DNA of 64,000 nucleotides. It comes from Nocardioides phosphati (lineage in GTDB: Bacteria > Actinomycetota > Actinomycetes > Propionibacteriales > Nocardioidaceae). The notes under the pieces are model-generated. The model saw nothing but the letters and a program-made list of their open reading frames with translations. It had not been told where the DNA came from and searched no databases. The stretch spans positions 62,001 to 126,000 of the forward strand of contig NZ_BMNI01000007.1 of assembly GCF_014646375.1 (NCBI RefSeq), written 5' to 3'. This document shows, piece by piece, positions 39,493 to 47,388 of this stretch (position 1 is the stretch's first letter; the number at the start of each line of letters is the position of its first letter). The position numbers and the translations under genes are program-made.

Positions 39493-39767
39493 GCGGGTTG
39501 ACATCTGCGTTGGGAAGCAGCACATTCGGGCAGTCCGCTCGCGCAGCCGTCGCGATCGAACCATCCGGCAGGCGCCGGGCTCCTCGGGTCCCACCAGTCC
39601 CGCACGAGTCCGACGGCCACCGAATGGGGACCCGCTTCGGGAGCAGACGCGTAGGAACCCGACTCCCTAGACAACTTCCCGTCCGCGACAGCCAGTCGCG
39701 CGTTGGGTGGGCCCGAAGGGTCGGATCACTCCTTCGCCTGCGGAGGGAGGGGTGCGGGGCACGCCGG

Positions 39768-39773
39768 TAGCAT
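39768..39773 (+). promoter_or_regulatory. -10 element TAGCAT, leaderless promoter of lnt
   Basis: TAGCAT, spacer of 7 nt, GTG at 39781. It decides the lnt start against the upstream in-frame ATG at 39703. Confidence 0.55.
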
Positions 39774-39780
39774 CACCGCC

Positions 39781-41301
39781 GTGCCCACCCGCCTCCTCGT
39801 CGCCACGACGGCCGGGGTGGTCACCGCACTGGCCTTCGAGCCGGTGACATGGGCCTGGCTGATGCCAGTCGGGCTCGCGGCCTACTTCCTCGCGGTCCGC
39901 GGCGCGGGCACCGTCCGCGCCGCGGTCGCCGGCGCGGCGTACGGCCTGGGCTTCTTCGGCGCCCACCTCTGGTGGCTGCGCACGCTCGGCGACTCCCCGT
40001 GGATCGCGCTGACGGTCCTGCAGGCGGGCTACCTCGCCGTCCTCGGCGCGGTGCTCGCGCGCCTCGGTCACCGCCGCCACTGGCCGGCCTGGTACGCCGT
40101 GGCGTGGCTCGCGCTCGAGACGGTGCGGTCATCGTTCCCCTTCGGCGGGTTCCCGTGGGGGCGCCTCGGGCTCGGCGTCATCGACACCCCCGTCGCGGCG
40201 TGGCTGCCGTGGATCGGTGTCCCCGGCGCCACGCTCGTCGTCGTCGGCCTCGGTGCCGGCCTCGCGTGGCTCGCGTCCGAGGGACGGGGGAGGGGAGCGG
40301 TCCTCGTCGTCGCGGGAGCCGTGGTGGTGCTGGCGATTCCCGCATGGGTCCAGCCGCCGCGCCACGAGACGGGCGCGGTGACCGTCGCCGTGGTCCAGGG
40401 CGATGTACCGGGCGACGGCACGTTCGTCGCCGCCCACCACTACGAGGTGACCCGGTCGCACTCCGACCTCACGGTGCAGCTGGCCGCCGAGGTCGCGCGC
40501 GGCACGCAGCCAGAGCCCGACCTCGTCCTCTGGCCCGAGAACTCGACCGCCGTCGACCCGTTCCTCGACGCGCGAGTCCACGGATACGTGATCCGCGCCG
40601 TCGACGCGATCCAGCGGCCGATCCTCTTCGGCACGATCACCGAGGACCCCCACGACGCGACGAAGGTCCTCAACCAGGGCATCGTCCTGGACCCCGTCAC
40701 GGGCGTGGGGGACCGCTACGTGAAGGCGCACCCGGTGCCGTTCGGCGAGTTCGTTCCGTGGCGCGGGCTGTTCGGCACCCGCTTCACCGAGGACCTCGGG
40801 CTGGTCCGGCGCAACATGGTCGCCGGCACGACCAGGACCCCGCTGACCATCGACGGCACACGCATCGCCGACGCGATCTGCTTCGACGTCGCGTTCGGCG
40901 ACACGCTCGGGCCGCAGGTCCGTGACGGTGCCCGGCTCGCGGTCGTGCAGACCTCCAACGCGACGTTCATCAACACCCGGCAGGTCGACCAGCAGTTCGC
41001 GATCACGCGGGTGCGGGCCCGCGAGCTCGGGCGCACGATCGCCGTCTCCTCCACCAACGGCCGCACCGCCATCATCGACGCCGACGGGCGGGTCGTCGAC
41101 ACCGCCCAGACCCGCACCAGACAGGTCCTCGTGGACCGCCTCACGCTCTACGACAGCCGTCCTCCCTCGCTCTGGATCGGTCCCGTCCTCGGTCCCGTCG
41201 CCGTCACGTCCACGGTGCTTGGCCTCGCGTTCAGCATCCACACGTATCGTCGACAGCGTCGGGAGGCAGAACGGCGTGAGCGAACAGAGGGAGTGCACTG
41301 A
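39781..41301 (+). CDS. lnt: Apolipoprotein N-acyltransferase
   Basis: A 506-residue membrane enzyme that adds the third acyl chain to lipoproteins. About seven hydrophobic segments (about 1-205) precede a nitrilase-type domain (about 215-480). The catalytic triad can be placed at Glu253 (LWPENST), Lys315 (YVKAHPVPFGE) and Cys367 (DAICFDVAFG). Several lipoproteins in this window (UrtA, FKBP, cyclophilin) are possible substrates. In M. tuberculosis this enzyme is fused to the Ppm1 synthase; here the two are separate genes. Confidence 0.94.
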   Translation: MPTRLLVATTAGVVTALAFEPVTWAWLMPVGLAAYFLAVRGAGTVRAAVAGAAYGLGFFGAHLWWLRTLGDSPWIALTVLQAGYLAVLGAVLARLGHRRHWPAWYAVAWLALETVRSSFPFGGFPWGRLGLGVIDTPVAAWLPWIGVPGATLVVVGLGAGLAWLASEGRGRGAVLVVAGAVVVLAIPAWVQPPRHETGAVTVAVVQGDVPGDGTFVAAHHYEVTRSHSDLTVQLAAEVARGTQPEPDLVLWPENSTAVDPFLDARVHGYVIRAVDAIQRPILFGTITEDPHDATKVLNQGIVLDPVTGVGDRYVKAHPVPFGEFVPWRGLFGTRFTEDLGLVRRNMVAGTTRTPLTIDGTRIADAICFDVAFGDTLGPQVRDGARLAVVQTSNATFINTRQVDQQFAITRVRARELGRTIAVSSTNGRTAIIDADGRVVDTAQTRTRQVLVDRLTLYDSRPPSLWIGPVLGPVAVTSTVLGLAFSIHTYRRQRREAERRERTEGVH

Positions 41302-42058
41302 CGTGGAGGGCGCACTGGGCCGCACCGTGATGGTGGTGCCCACCTACAACGAGGCGGAGAACCTCGCCTGGATCGTCGAGCGGCTGCGCCGCGCCGAGCC
41401 CGAGGTCGACGTGATGATCGTCGACGACGGCTCGCCCGACGGCACCGGAGAGATCGCCGACGGCCTGGCCGCGGCGGACCCCCAGGTGCAGGTCGTGCAC
41501 CGCAGCGAGAAGGCCGGCCTCGGGGCGGCGTACCTCCACGGCTTCCGGGTCGCGCTCGCCCAGGGCTACGACGTCATCGGCGAGATGGACGCCGACGGCT
41601 CGCACCAGCCGGAGCAGCTCTACCGCCTGCGCTCGGCTTTGCTCGACGCCGACCTCGTCATCGGGTCGCGCTACGTCCCCGGCGGCTCCGTGGTCAACTG
41701 GCCGCTCTTCCGCCGGCTCCTCTCGGCGCTCGGCAACCTCTACGTGCGGCTGCTGCTCGGCATGAAGGTGCGCGACTCGACGGCGGGCTACCGCCTCTTC
41801 CGGCGTACGACGCTGGAGAAGATCGACATCGGCTCCGTCAACGTGACCGGCTACGTCTTCCAGACCGACATGGCCTGGCGCACGGTGCAGGCCGGCCTGA
41901 CCGTGCGCGAGGTGCCGATCGAGTTCGTCGAGCGCGTGCGCGGCGACTCGAAGATGAGCAGCGACGTGGCGATCGAGTCACTGCAGCGGATCACCTGGTG
42001 GGGCCTGCGGCAGCGCACCTCCCGCGTGCTCGGCGCCTTGCGGCCCGTGCGACGCTGA
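41276..42058 (+). CDS. Polyprenol monophosphomannose synthase
   Basis: A 260-residue GT2 glycosyltransferase that makes polyprenyl-phosphate mannose, the mannose donor for lipoglycans and protein mannosylation. The nucleotide-sugar region is VVPTYNEAENLAWIV and VDDGSPDGTGEIA, and the metal motif is EMDADGSHQPEQL. There is no C-terminal membrane domain. Two GTG starts are possible: 41276 (GGGAGG 9 nt upstream; overlaps lnt by 26 nt) and 41303 (just after the lnt stop, 251 residues). It corresponds to the second half of the mycobacterial Lnt-Ppm1 fusion. Confidence 0.92.
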   Translation: MSEQRECTDVEGALGRTVMVVPTYNEAENLAWIVERLRRAEPEVDVMIVDDGSPDGTGEIADGLAAADPQVQVVHRSEKAGLGAAYLHGFRVALAQGYDVIGEMDADGSHQPEQLYRLRSALLDADLVIGSRYVPGGSVVNWPLFRRLLSALGNLYVRLLLGMKVRDSTAGYRLFRRTTLEKIDIGSVNVTGYVFQTDMAWRTVQAGLTVREVPIEFVERVRGDSKMSSDVAIESLQRITWWGLRQRTSRVLGALRPVRR

Positions 42059-42062
42059 AGGG

Positions 42063-42596
42063 GTGACCTCTTCCGTACGCCGTGTCCCCGGCTGGCTGCT
42101 CGCCCTTCTCTTCATCGGCGTGCCGCTGCTGGAGCTGATCGTGATCGTGCGGGTCGGGCAGACGATCGGCGTCGGCTGGACGATCCTGCTGCTGATCGCC
42201 GACAGCCTCTTCGGGGCCTGGCTCCTCAAGCGCGAAGGATCCCGCGCCCTGGCCGCACTCGGCGCCGCGTTCTCGTCCGGCCGGATGCCCGCCCGCGAGA
42301 TCGCCGACGGCATGCTGATCCTGGTCGGCGGCGTGCTGATGCTAACGCCCGGCTTCCTCTCCGACGTCCTCGGCTTCCTCTGCATCCTGCCGATGACGCG
42401 CCCGCTCGCGCGCGGCCTGCTGACGCGGTTCGTCGCGGCCCGCCTCGTGGTGCTGCCCGGCGGTGGCTTCGGTGGCGGTGGCTTCCCCGGTGGCTTCCCG
42501 GGCGGCGGGTTCCCCGGCGTACCTCCCGGAAATGGACCGCGACCCCGCCCCGAGGGCCACGGTGACGTGGTCCAGGGCGAGGTCGTGGAGGACTGA
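42063..42596 (+). CDS. FxsA family membrane protein
   Basis: A 177-residue protein with the FxsA domain (about 10-130): three to four hydrophobic segments, PLLELIVIVRVGQTIGVGWTI and DGMLILVGGVLMLTPGFLSDV. E. coli FxsA relieves phage F exclusion; the normal role is unknown. The C-terminal 45 residues are a Gly/Phe/Pro repeat (GGGFPGGFPGGGFPG) unlike the core. GTG start, 4 nt after the previous stop, so it is co-translated with lnt and the mannose synthase gene. Confidence 0.9.
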   Translation: MTSSVRRVPGWLLALLFIGVPLLELIVIVRVGQTIGVGWTILLLIADSLFGAWLLKREGSRALAALGAAFSSGRMPAREIADGMLILVGGVLMLTPGFLSDVLGFLCILPMTRPLARGLLTRFVAARLVVLPGGGFGGGGFPGGFPGGGFPGVPPGNGPRPRPEGHGDVVQGEVVED

Positions 42597-42610
42597 CGCA
42601 GGGGTCAGTC
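42591..42610. terminator. Convergent hairpin between fxsA-like gene and rbpA
   Basis: GACTGAC (42591-42597) and GTCAGTC (42604-42610) form a perfect 7-bp stem with a 6-nt loop across the end of the fxsA-like gene, 6 nt before the rbpA stop. Confidence 0.4.
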
Positions 42611-42615
42611 AGCGG

Positions 42616-43002
42616 TCACGCGTTGGCCTTCTTCTTGGCCTTGCTCGGGCGGTGCAGGTGCGCGGGGCCGATCTCGCCGCCACGGAGCAGCTCGAGCCGC
42701 TCGGTGAGGATGTCCTCGAGCTCCTCGACGGATCGGCGCTCGAGCAGCATGTCCCAGTGGGTGCGGACCGGCTTCTCGGCCTTCTCCTCGGGGAGGATGC
42801 CGGCAGCGCTCAGGGCGACGGTGCCGCAGCGCGGACACTCCCACTGCGCCGGGATGTCGGCCTCGACGGACATCGTGATCTCGAAGAAGTGGCCCTGCGG
42901 GCAGTTGTAGCCGACCTGCTGCCGGGCCGCGAACTCGATCCCGCGCTCGTCCTCGAAGCTCTGGCCTCCAAGACGAGCTCCACGCAGTGTGCGCTCTGCC
43001 AT
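42616..43002 (-). CDS. rbpA: RNA polymerase-binding protein RbpA
   Basis: A 128-residue activator that binds RNA polymerase and principal sigma factor and stabilises open complexes. The core YNCPQGHFFEITM and ECPRCG hold a zinc site (a four-ligand ribbon); a sigma-interacting helix VRTHWDMLLERRSVEELEDIL follows (in part). The N-terminus MAERTLRGARLGG is typical; ATG 43002 has GGAGG 6 nt upstream. Expression should respond to thiol-oxidative stress through the SigR-type promoter at 43109-43134. Gene order fxsA/ppm1/rbpA is as in mycobacteria. Confidence 0.95.
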   Translation of the reverse strand: MAERTLRGARLGGQSFEDERGIEFAARQQVGYNCPQGHFFEITMSVEADIPAQWECPRCGTVALSAAGILPEEKAEKPVRTHWDMLLERRSVEELEDILTERLELLRGGEIGPAHLHRPSKAKKKANA

Positions 43003-43082
43003 TGCTACCTCCGGATTGACGTCGGGTGATGAGGGTCTCGGTGATGGGACGGACGGGTCGTGGTCCCATGACGCGAGCAGGA

Positions 43083-43098
43083 GACACCTGATGGTGTC
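43083..43098. promoter_or_regulatory. Inverted repeat at the rbpA transcription start
   Basis: GACACC-TGAT-GGTGTC is a perfect 6-bp inverted repeat just downstream of the SigR-type promoter, within the first bases of the inferred rbpA leader. It could be an operator or a 5' hairpin. Confidence 0.4.
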
Positions 43099-43108
43099 GT
43101 TCTCCTCC

Positions 43109-43134
43109 AACGTACGCGCACGCGCAAGGATTCC
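43109..43134 (-). promoter_or_regulatory. SigR/SigH-type promoter of rbpA
   Basis: On the minus strand GGAAT (43134-43130), an 18-nt spacer, and GTT (43111-43109) match the SigR consensus GGAAT-N18/19-GTT exactly. The inferred start near 43100 leaves a leader of about 100 nt. In Streptomyces, rbpA is a known SigR target. Confidence 0.75.
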
Positions 43135-43138
43135 CTGC

Positions 43139-44470
43139 TCAGGAGTTGCCGGCCTCACGCATGCCGCGGGCCGTGTCGACCCGCAGCAGGAGGCCGCCAC
43201 CGAGCACGAAGAAGACGATCAACGCGAAGATCGCCGGCCGGTAGGACCCACTCAACTGGTAGACGAGGCCGAAGGTCAGCGTGCCGAACCACGACGTGCC
43301 GCGGTCCATCGCGTGGTACAGGCTGAAGTACTCCGCCTCCTTGCCCCGCGGGATGAAGAGCGAGAAGTACGACCGGGCCAGCGCCTGCGTGCCACCGAGC
43401 ACGATGCCGATGGCGACGCCGAGCACGAGGAAGGGCAGGACCTGCTCCTTCGGCACGATGAGCGCGACGGTGACGATCGCCATCCAGCCTCCCAGTCCGG
43501 TGAGGATGACGTGCTTCGCGCCGTAGCGGGCAGCAGCGCGCCCGAAGGCGAGGGCGCCGAGCATCGCGACCAGCTGCACGAGCAGGTAGGTCCCCAGCAC
43601 GAAGCCCTCGTCGAAGCCGAGCTCCTCGGTGCCGTAGATCGACGCGGAGCCGATGACCGTCTGGATGCCGTCGTTGAAGAAGAGGTAGGCGACCAGGAAG
43701 GTCAGCGCGACGGGGTAGTTGCGCAGGTCGCGGAGGGTCGCCCAGAGCTGGCCGAAGGAGCGCGCCAGCAGCCCGCCGGCCACCTGCTCGACCGCGGCCG
43801 GCTCGTGCCGCCTGATGCCGCGCCACGGGACCACGATGAACGCCGCCCACCAGACCGCGGCGGACAGCAGCGAGAGCCGGACCGCCAGCTCCTTGTCGAT
43901 CCCGATGGCGCCGGGGAAGCTGACCACCAGGAAGTTGACCGCGAGCAGGAGGCCTCCGCCGGCGTACCCCCAGGCCCACCCGACCGACGAGACGCGGTCG
44001 CGCTCGGCCTCGGTGGAGATCAGCGGGAGGATCGAGTCGCCGACGACGACAGCGCAGCCGGCGCACAGGTTCGCGACGATGAACATGACGCTGCCGAAGG
44101 CCCAGTTGTCGCCGGTCATGAAGAAGAGCAGTCCGGACGCGAGCGCGCCGGCCCAGGCGAAGCCCGCCATCAGGTCGGGCTTGCGGGCGGTGCGATCGGC
44201 GACGGCCCCGATCAGCGGGTAGAAGAGCGCGCTCATCAGGGTCGACAACGTGATGACGTACGACGGCAGCGACCCGGGCGCGATCGCCAGCCCCAGCACG
44301 TGCAGCCGCCCGCGCTCGCCGGCGGCGTTCTCCGCGATCGAGATCAGGTACGGCGCGAACAGCACGCCCGCGACCGTGGTCTGGAACGCCGACGTGGCCC
44401 AGTCGATGACGTACCAGGCCCGCTGCTCGCGGGCCCGGTTGAGCGGCTCGAGGTCGGCGATCGTCGTCAT
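43139..44470 (-). CDS. MFS transporter, UMF1/Atg22-like
   Basis: A 443-residue membrane protein with about 12 hydrophobic segments and the family features VIDWATSAFQTTVAG near the N-terminus and GAVADRTARKPDLMAG in the first large loop. Yeast Atg22, the eukaryotic relative, exports amino acids from the vacuole; bacterial substrates are unknown. The ATG overlaps the upstream phosphodiesterase gene by 4 nt, so the two form an operon. Confidence 0.86.
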   Translation of the reverse strand: MTTIADLEPLNRAREQRAWYVIDWATSAFQTTVAGVLFAPYLISIAENAAGERGRLHVLGLAIAPGSLPSYVITLSTLMSALFYPLIGAVADRTARKPDLMAGFAWAGALASGLLFFMTGDNWAFGSVMFIVANLCAGCAVVVGDSILPLISTEAERDRVSSVGWAWGYAGGGLLLAVNFLVVSFPGAIGIDKELAVRLSLLSAAVWWAAFIVVPWRGIRRHEPAAVEQVAGGLLARSFGQLWATLRDLRNYPVALTFLVAYLFFNDGIQTVIGSASIYGTEELGFDEGFVLGTYLLVQLVAMLGALAFGRAAARYGAKHVILTGLGGWMAIVTVALIVPKEQVLPFLVLGVAIGIVLGGTQALARSYFSLFIPRGKEAEYFSLYHAMDRGTSWFGTLTFGLVYQLSGSYRPAIFALIVFFVLGGGLLLRVDTARGMREAGNS

Positions 44471-45267
44471 GAGGCGTCCTGGTCGTCGACGGCGGGCTCG
44501 TCGTGATGGTCGTCCTGGTCGTGGGGCCACAGCCCCAGGTCGGTGAGCACGTCGCGCAGGACGTCGGTGCGGTCGGTGAAGATGCCGTCGATGCCCATGG
44601 CGTGGAGGCGGCGGATCTCGGCCTCGTCGTCGACCACCCACACGTGGACCTCGGCGCCGGCGGCGTGCGCCTTCCGGACCAGCCGCGGCGTCACGACCTT
44701 GATGAACCGGCGGTGCCGCACGGGCACCTGCAGCGCGGCGGGCCGGCCACCGAGGAGGCGCGTGAGGAGCGGCCCGCCCGGCACCAGGAGGTACGCCGCG
44801 ATCTCGAGCGGGTGCGCCGACGTCGGCACGCTGCCCCCGGTCAGGCGCCGGAACTCGCGGAGCGCGGCGGGGGAGAAGGAGCCGACCATCACCCGGTCCT
44901 GCAGGCCCCGCTCGGTCACGAACCGCGCCAGCGGGGCCGCGGCCGCACGCGCCTTGATGTCGATGTTGAAGCTCGCCTGCGGGAACGCGTCGACCAGCTC
45001 CTCGAGCGTGGGCACCGGCTCGCGGCCGCCGACGCGTGCGGCCTGCACCTCGGCGTACGTCAGGTCGGCGATGGCACCGGTGAGGTCCGTGACGCGGTCG
45101 AGACGGGGGTCGTGGAAGGCGAGGAGGACGCCGTCGCGGGTGACGTGGACGTCGGTCTCGAGGTGCCGGTAGCCCAGGGCGACGGCGTGCCGGAAGGCCG
45201 CCATCGTGTTCTCCAGGCCCTCGAGCTCGGGGTGGCGGGCACCCCCGCGGTGCGCGAACGGGATCAT
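44467..45267 (-). CDS. Glycerophosphodiester phosphodiesterase
   Basis: A 266-residue GDPD-family TIM barrel. The catalytic start AHRGGARHPELEGLENTMAAF, the metal residues in ETDVHVTRDGVLLAFHD and the C-terminal VWVVDDEAEIRRLHAMGIDG are present (all in part). It should release glycerol 3-phosphate from deacylated phospholipids. No signal peptide; a His/Asp-rich tail follows residue 250. Confidence 0.9.
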   Translation of the reverse strand: MIPFAHRGGARHPELEGLENTMAAFRHAVALGYRHLETDVHVTRDGVLLAFHDPRLDRVTDLTGAIADLTYAEVQAARVGGREPVPTLEELVDAFPQASFNIDIKARAAAAPLARFVTERGLQDRVMVGSFSPAALREFRRLTGGSVPTSAHPLEIAAYLLVPGGPLLTRLLGGRPAALQVPVRHRRFIKVVTPRLVRKAHAAGAEVHVWVVDDEAEIRRLHAMGIDGIFTDRTDVLRDVLTDLGLWPHDQDDHHDEPAVDDQDAS

Positions 45268-45348
45268 GCAGCCATCGTGGCAAAGATCCGGTCACGCCAC
45301 ATGGTGCGACCTGCTCACAAGGGGGCTCCGGAGGAGTACCTTCGGGCC

Positions 45349-45615
45349 ATGGATGAGGAGTCGATGGCCTGTCCGCGCTGCGGGGCCGAGATGGTGGAGC
45401 GCGGCGTCGGCCGCCTCGAGGTGAGGCAGTGTCCCGAGGGCCACGGCATCTTCCTGCAGCGGATCGACCTCACCGCGATGATCGAGGCCGAACGCGCGTG
45501 GCACGAGTCCGACGGCCGCCACACGATGGCGATCCCGCGGATCACCGCGGGCATGACCGCCCCGCCGCCGAAGCCGCCGCGCGCTCCCGCCTGGATCGCC
45601 ACGCTCTTCGACTGA
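45349..45615 (+). CDS. Small zinc-ribbon protein (TFIIB-type zinc finger)
   Basis: An 88-residue protein with the ribbon CPRCGAEMVERGVGRLEVRQC (first half; the second knuckle is CPEGHG), a zf-TFIIB pattern of unknown role. A short helical linker and a Pro-rich segment PPPKPPRAP precede the C-terminal WIATLFD. ATG 45349 has GGAGGAG 12 nt upstream. It is divergent from the phosphodiesterase gene and followed by a strong hairpin. Confidence 0.78.
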   Translation: MDEESMACPRCGAEMVERGVGRLEVRQCPEGHGIFLQRIDLTAMIEAERAWHESDGRHTMAIPRITAGMTAPPPKPPRAPAWIATLFD

Positions 45616-45632
45616 CCACCCCCTGAACCGCG

Positions 45633-45665
45633 CGAGCCCGCCACGACCATGTCGCGGCGGGCTCG
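45633..45665. terminator. Strong hairpin downstream of the zinc-ribbon gene
   Basis: CGAGCCCGCC (45633-45642) pairs perfectly with GGCGGGCTCG (45656-45665), and the inner CGAC/GTCG extends the stem past one mismatch to a 3-nt loop. It begins 18 nt past the stop and lies between convergent genes, so it probably ends transcription from both sides. Confidence 0.7.
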
Positions 45666-45678
45666 TCGTACGTCTGGG

Positions 45679-45795
45679 TCAGATGTCCCCGATCAGATGT
45701 CGCGGCGCCGGACTTGCGACACGTCTTGCGGGGCTCGCCTCCGCAACACCTGGCTGCGCTCGGCGTGGCTCCGGCTCACTCCTCAGATGTCGCGG
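45679..45795. repeat. Repeated copies of the 3' end of the HTH-MurA gene
   Basis: TCAGATGTCGCGG occurs at 45693-45705 and again at 45783-45795, where it is the stop and last codons of the HTH-MurA gene. A third shorter copy, TCAGATGTC, is at 45679-45687. The 77 nt between the two long copies show no gene. Confidence 0.6.
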
Positions 45796-47309
45796 AACGG
45801 CACGATGTTGGCGCCGAGCTCGTTGAGCCGCTCGGCGAGGTCCTCGTAGCCACGGTGGATGACGTACGTCGAGCGGAGCACGCTGGTGCCCTTCGAGGCG
45901 AGCATGGCGAGCAGGATGACGACGGCCGGGCGCAGCGCCGGCGGGCAGACGATCTCGGTGCCGGAGAAGTGCGTCGGCCCCTTGACCAGCACGCGGTGCG
46001 GGTCGAGCAGCTTGACGTCGGCGCCGAGCTTGGTGAGCTCGGTCAGGTAGATCGCGCGGTTCTCGTAGACCCAGTCGTGGAGGAGCGTCGTGCCCTCGGC
46101 GACGGCCGCGATGACCGCGAAGAACGGCAGGTTGTCGATGTTGAGGCCCGGGAACGGCAGCGGGTGGATCTTGTCCAGCGGGGCCCGCAGCTTCGACGGC
46201 TTGGGGGTCAGGTCGACCAGGCGCGTGTGGCCGTTCTCGGCGAGGTACTCCTCGGAGATGTCGTAGCGCAGACCCATCTCCTCGAGGGTGGCGAGCTCGA
46301 TCTCCATGAACTCGATCGGCACCCGCTGGATGGTGATCTCGGACTCCGTGACGATCGCGGCGGCCAGCAGCGACATCGCCTCGATCGGGTCCTCCGAGGG
46401 CGCGTAGTCGACGTCCACGTCGATCTCCGTGAGACCGGTGACGGTGAGGGTCGTCGTGCCGACGCCCTCGACCACGACGCCGAGCTTCTGCAGGTAGAAG
46501 CAGAGGTCCTGGACCATGTAGTTGGACGAGGCGTTGCGGATGACGGTCGTGCCGGGGTGGAGGGCAGCGGCCATCAGCGCGTTCTCGGTGACGGTGTCGC
46601 CACGCTCGGTCAGCACGATCGGGCGGCCCGGCTCGACGGCCCGGTTGACGCTCGCGTTGTAGGAGCCGTCGGTCGTCTTCACGGTCAGGCCGAAGGGGCG
46701 CAGCGCGGAGAGGTGCGGCTCGACGGTGCGCTCGCCGAGGTTGCAGCCACCGGCGTAGGGGAGCGCGAACTCGTCCTCGCGGTGCAGCAGCGGGCCGAGG
46801 AACATGATCACCGAGCGCGTACGCCGGGCGGCGGCCTCGTCGATGTTCGACAGGTCGAGCGTGGCCGGCGGGATGATCTCGAGGTCGTTGTCCTCGTTGA
46901 GCCAGCGGGTCTGGACGCCCAGGCTCTCGAGCACCTCGATCAGCCGGTTGACCTCCTCGATGCGGGCGACCTTGCGCAGCGTGGTGCGGCCCTTGTTGAG
47001 CAGGGAGGCGCAGAGCAGCGCGACGCCGGCGTTCTTGGAGGTCTTCACCGCGATGGTGCCGGAGAGCTTCGTCGGGCCGGTGATGCGCAGGTGGGTGGGG
47101 CCGGCGCCCAGGGAGACGATCTCGGAGTCGAGCGCGGCGCCGATGCGGGCCAGCATCTCGAGCGAGAGGTTCTGGTGGCCCTTCTCGATGCGGTTGACGG
47201 CGGACTGGCTGGTGCCGAGCAGGTCAGCGAGCTGCTGCTGGGTCAGGCCGCGGTGCTTGCGCGCGTCGCGGATCAGGTTGCCAATGCGTCCCAGGTAGTC
47301 CTCGGTCAT
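45783..47309 (-). CDS. MurA-like enolpyruvyl transferase with N-terminal HTH domain
   Basis: A 508-residue fusion. Residues about 8-65 are a Cro/C1-type helix-turn-helix (LGRIGNLIRDARKHRGLTQQ, TSQSAVNRIEKG). Residues about 75-508 are an EPSP-synthase-fold UDP-GlcNAc 1-carboxyvinyltransferase. The key MurA residues appear kept: Lys92-Asn93 (TSKNAG), the PEP-binding Cys189 (AGGCNLGERTVEPHL) and an Asp in PGLNIDNLPFF. So it may both bind DNA and make UDP-GlcNAc-enolpyruvate. Similar fusions occur in Streptomyces as a second MurA. A palindrome covers its promoter. No other murA is in the window. Confidence 0.88.
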   Translation of the reverse strand: MTEDYLGRIGNLIRDARKHRGLTQQQLADLLGTSQSAVNRIEKGHQNLSLEMLARIGAALDSEIVSLGAGPTHLRITGPTKLSGTIAVKTSKNAGVALLCASLLNKGRTTLRKVARIEEVNRLIEVLESLGVQTRWLNEDNDLEIIPPATLDLSNIDEAAARRTRSVIMFLGPLLHREDEFALPYAGGCNLGERTVEPHLSALRPFGLTVKTTDGSYNASVNRAVEPGRPIVLTERGDTVTENALMAAALHPGTTVIRNASSNYMVQDLCFYLQKLGVVVEGVGTTTLTVTGLTEIDVDVDYAPSEDPIEAMSLLAAAIVTESEITIQRVPIEFMEIELATLEEMGLRYDISEEYLAENGHTRLVDLTPKPSKLRAPLDKIHPLPFPGLNIDNLPFFAVIAAVAEGTTLLHDWVYENRAIYLTELTKLGADVKLLDPHRVLVKGPTHFSGTEIVCPPALRPAVVILLAMLASKGTSVLRSTYVIHRGYEDLAERLNELGANIVPFRDI

Positions 47310-47315
47310 GCCTCC

Positions 47316-47338
47316 AAGGTATCTCAGATATGAGATAC
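47316..47338 (-). promoter_or_regulatory. Promoter and operator-like palindrome of the HTH-MurA gene
   Basis: GTATCTCA-GATA-TGAGATAC (47319-47338) is a perfect 8-bp inverted repeat. On the minus strand TACCTT (47321-47316) lies 6 nt before the ATG, and GGAGG sits within that spacer. A protein bound at the palindrome would block the promoter; the HTH domain of the gene product is the obvious candidate. Confidence 0.6.
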
Positions 47339-47388
47339 GTCAACGACGCCCGGCCGGGGGGCGCGTCACGCCCGCCGGAGGGTGCGCG

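Larger units (their letters stand above)
39369..39780. other. 412-nt geneless stretch with two inverted repeats
   Basis: No plausible gene is seen here; minus-strand frames crossing it have no family resemblance. Next to the esterase stop, CGGCGTGTC/GACACGCCG (39387-39411, 7-nt loop) is a likely terminator. A second, larger inverted repeat lies at 39455-39492. The part from 39500 to 39760 shows nothing I can name. Confidence 0.6.

Noticed and set aside
39554..39562. T-loop-like GGTTCGATC on the minus strand, possible tRNA or attachment-site remnant
   Set aside because: No acceptor stem, anticodon arm or CCA end could be folded around it, and there is no integrase gene.
39161..39674. Minus-strand open frames through the geneless region
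   Set aside because: They lack a ribosome-binding site or leaderless promoter, resemble no family and extend into the antisense of the esterase gene.
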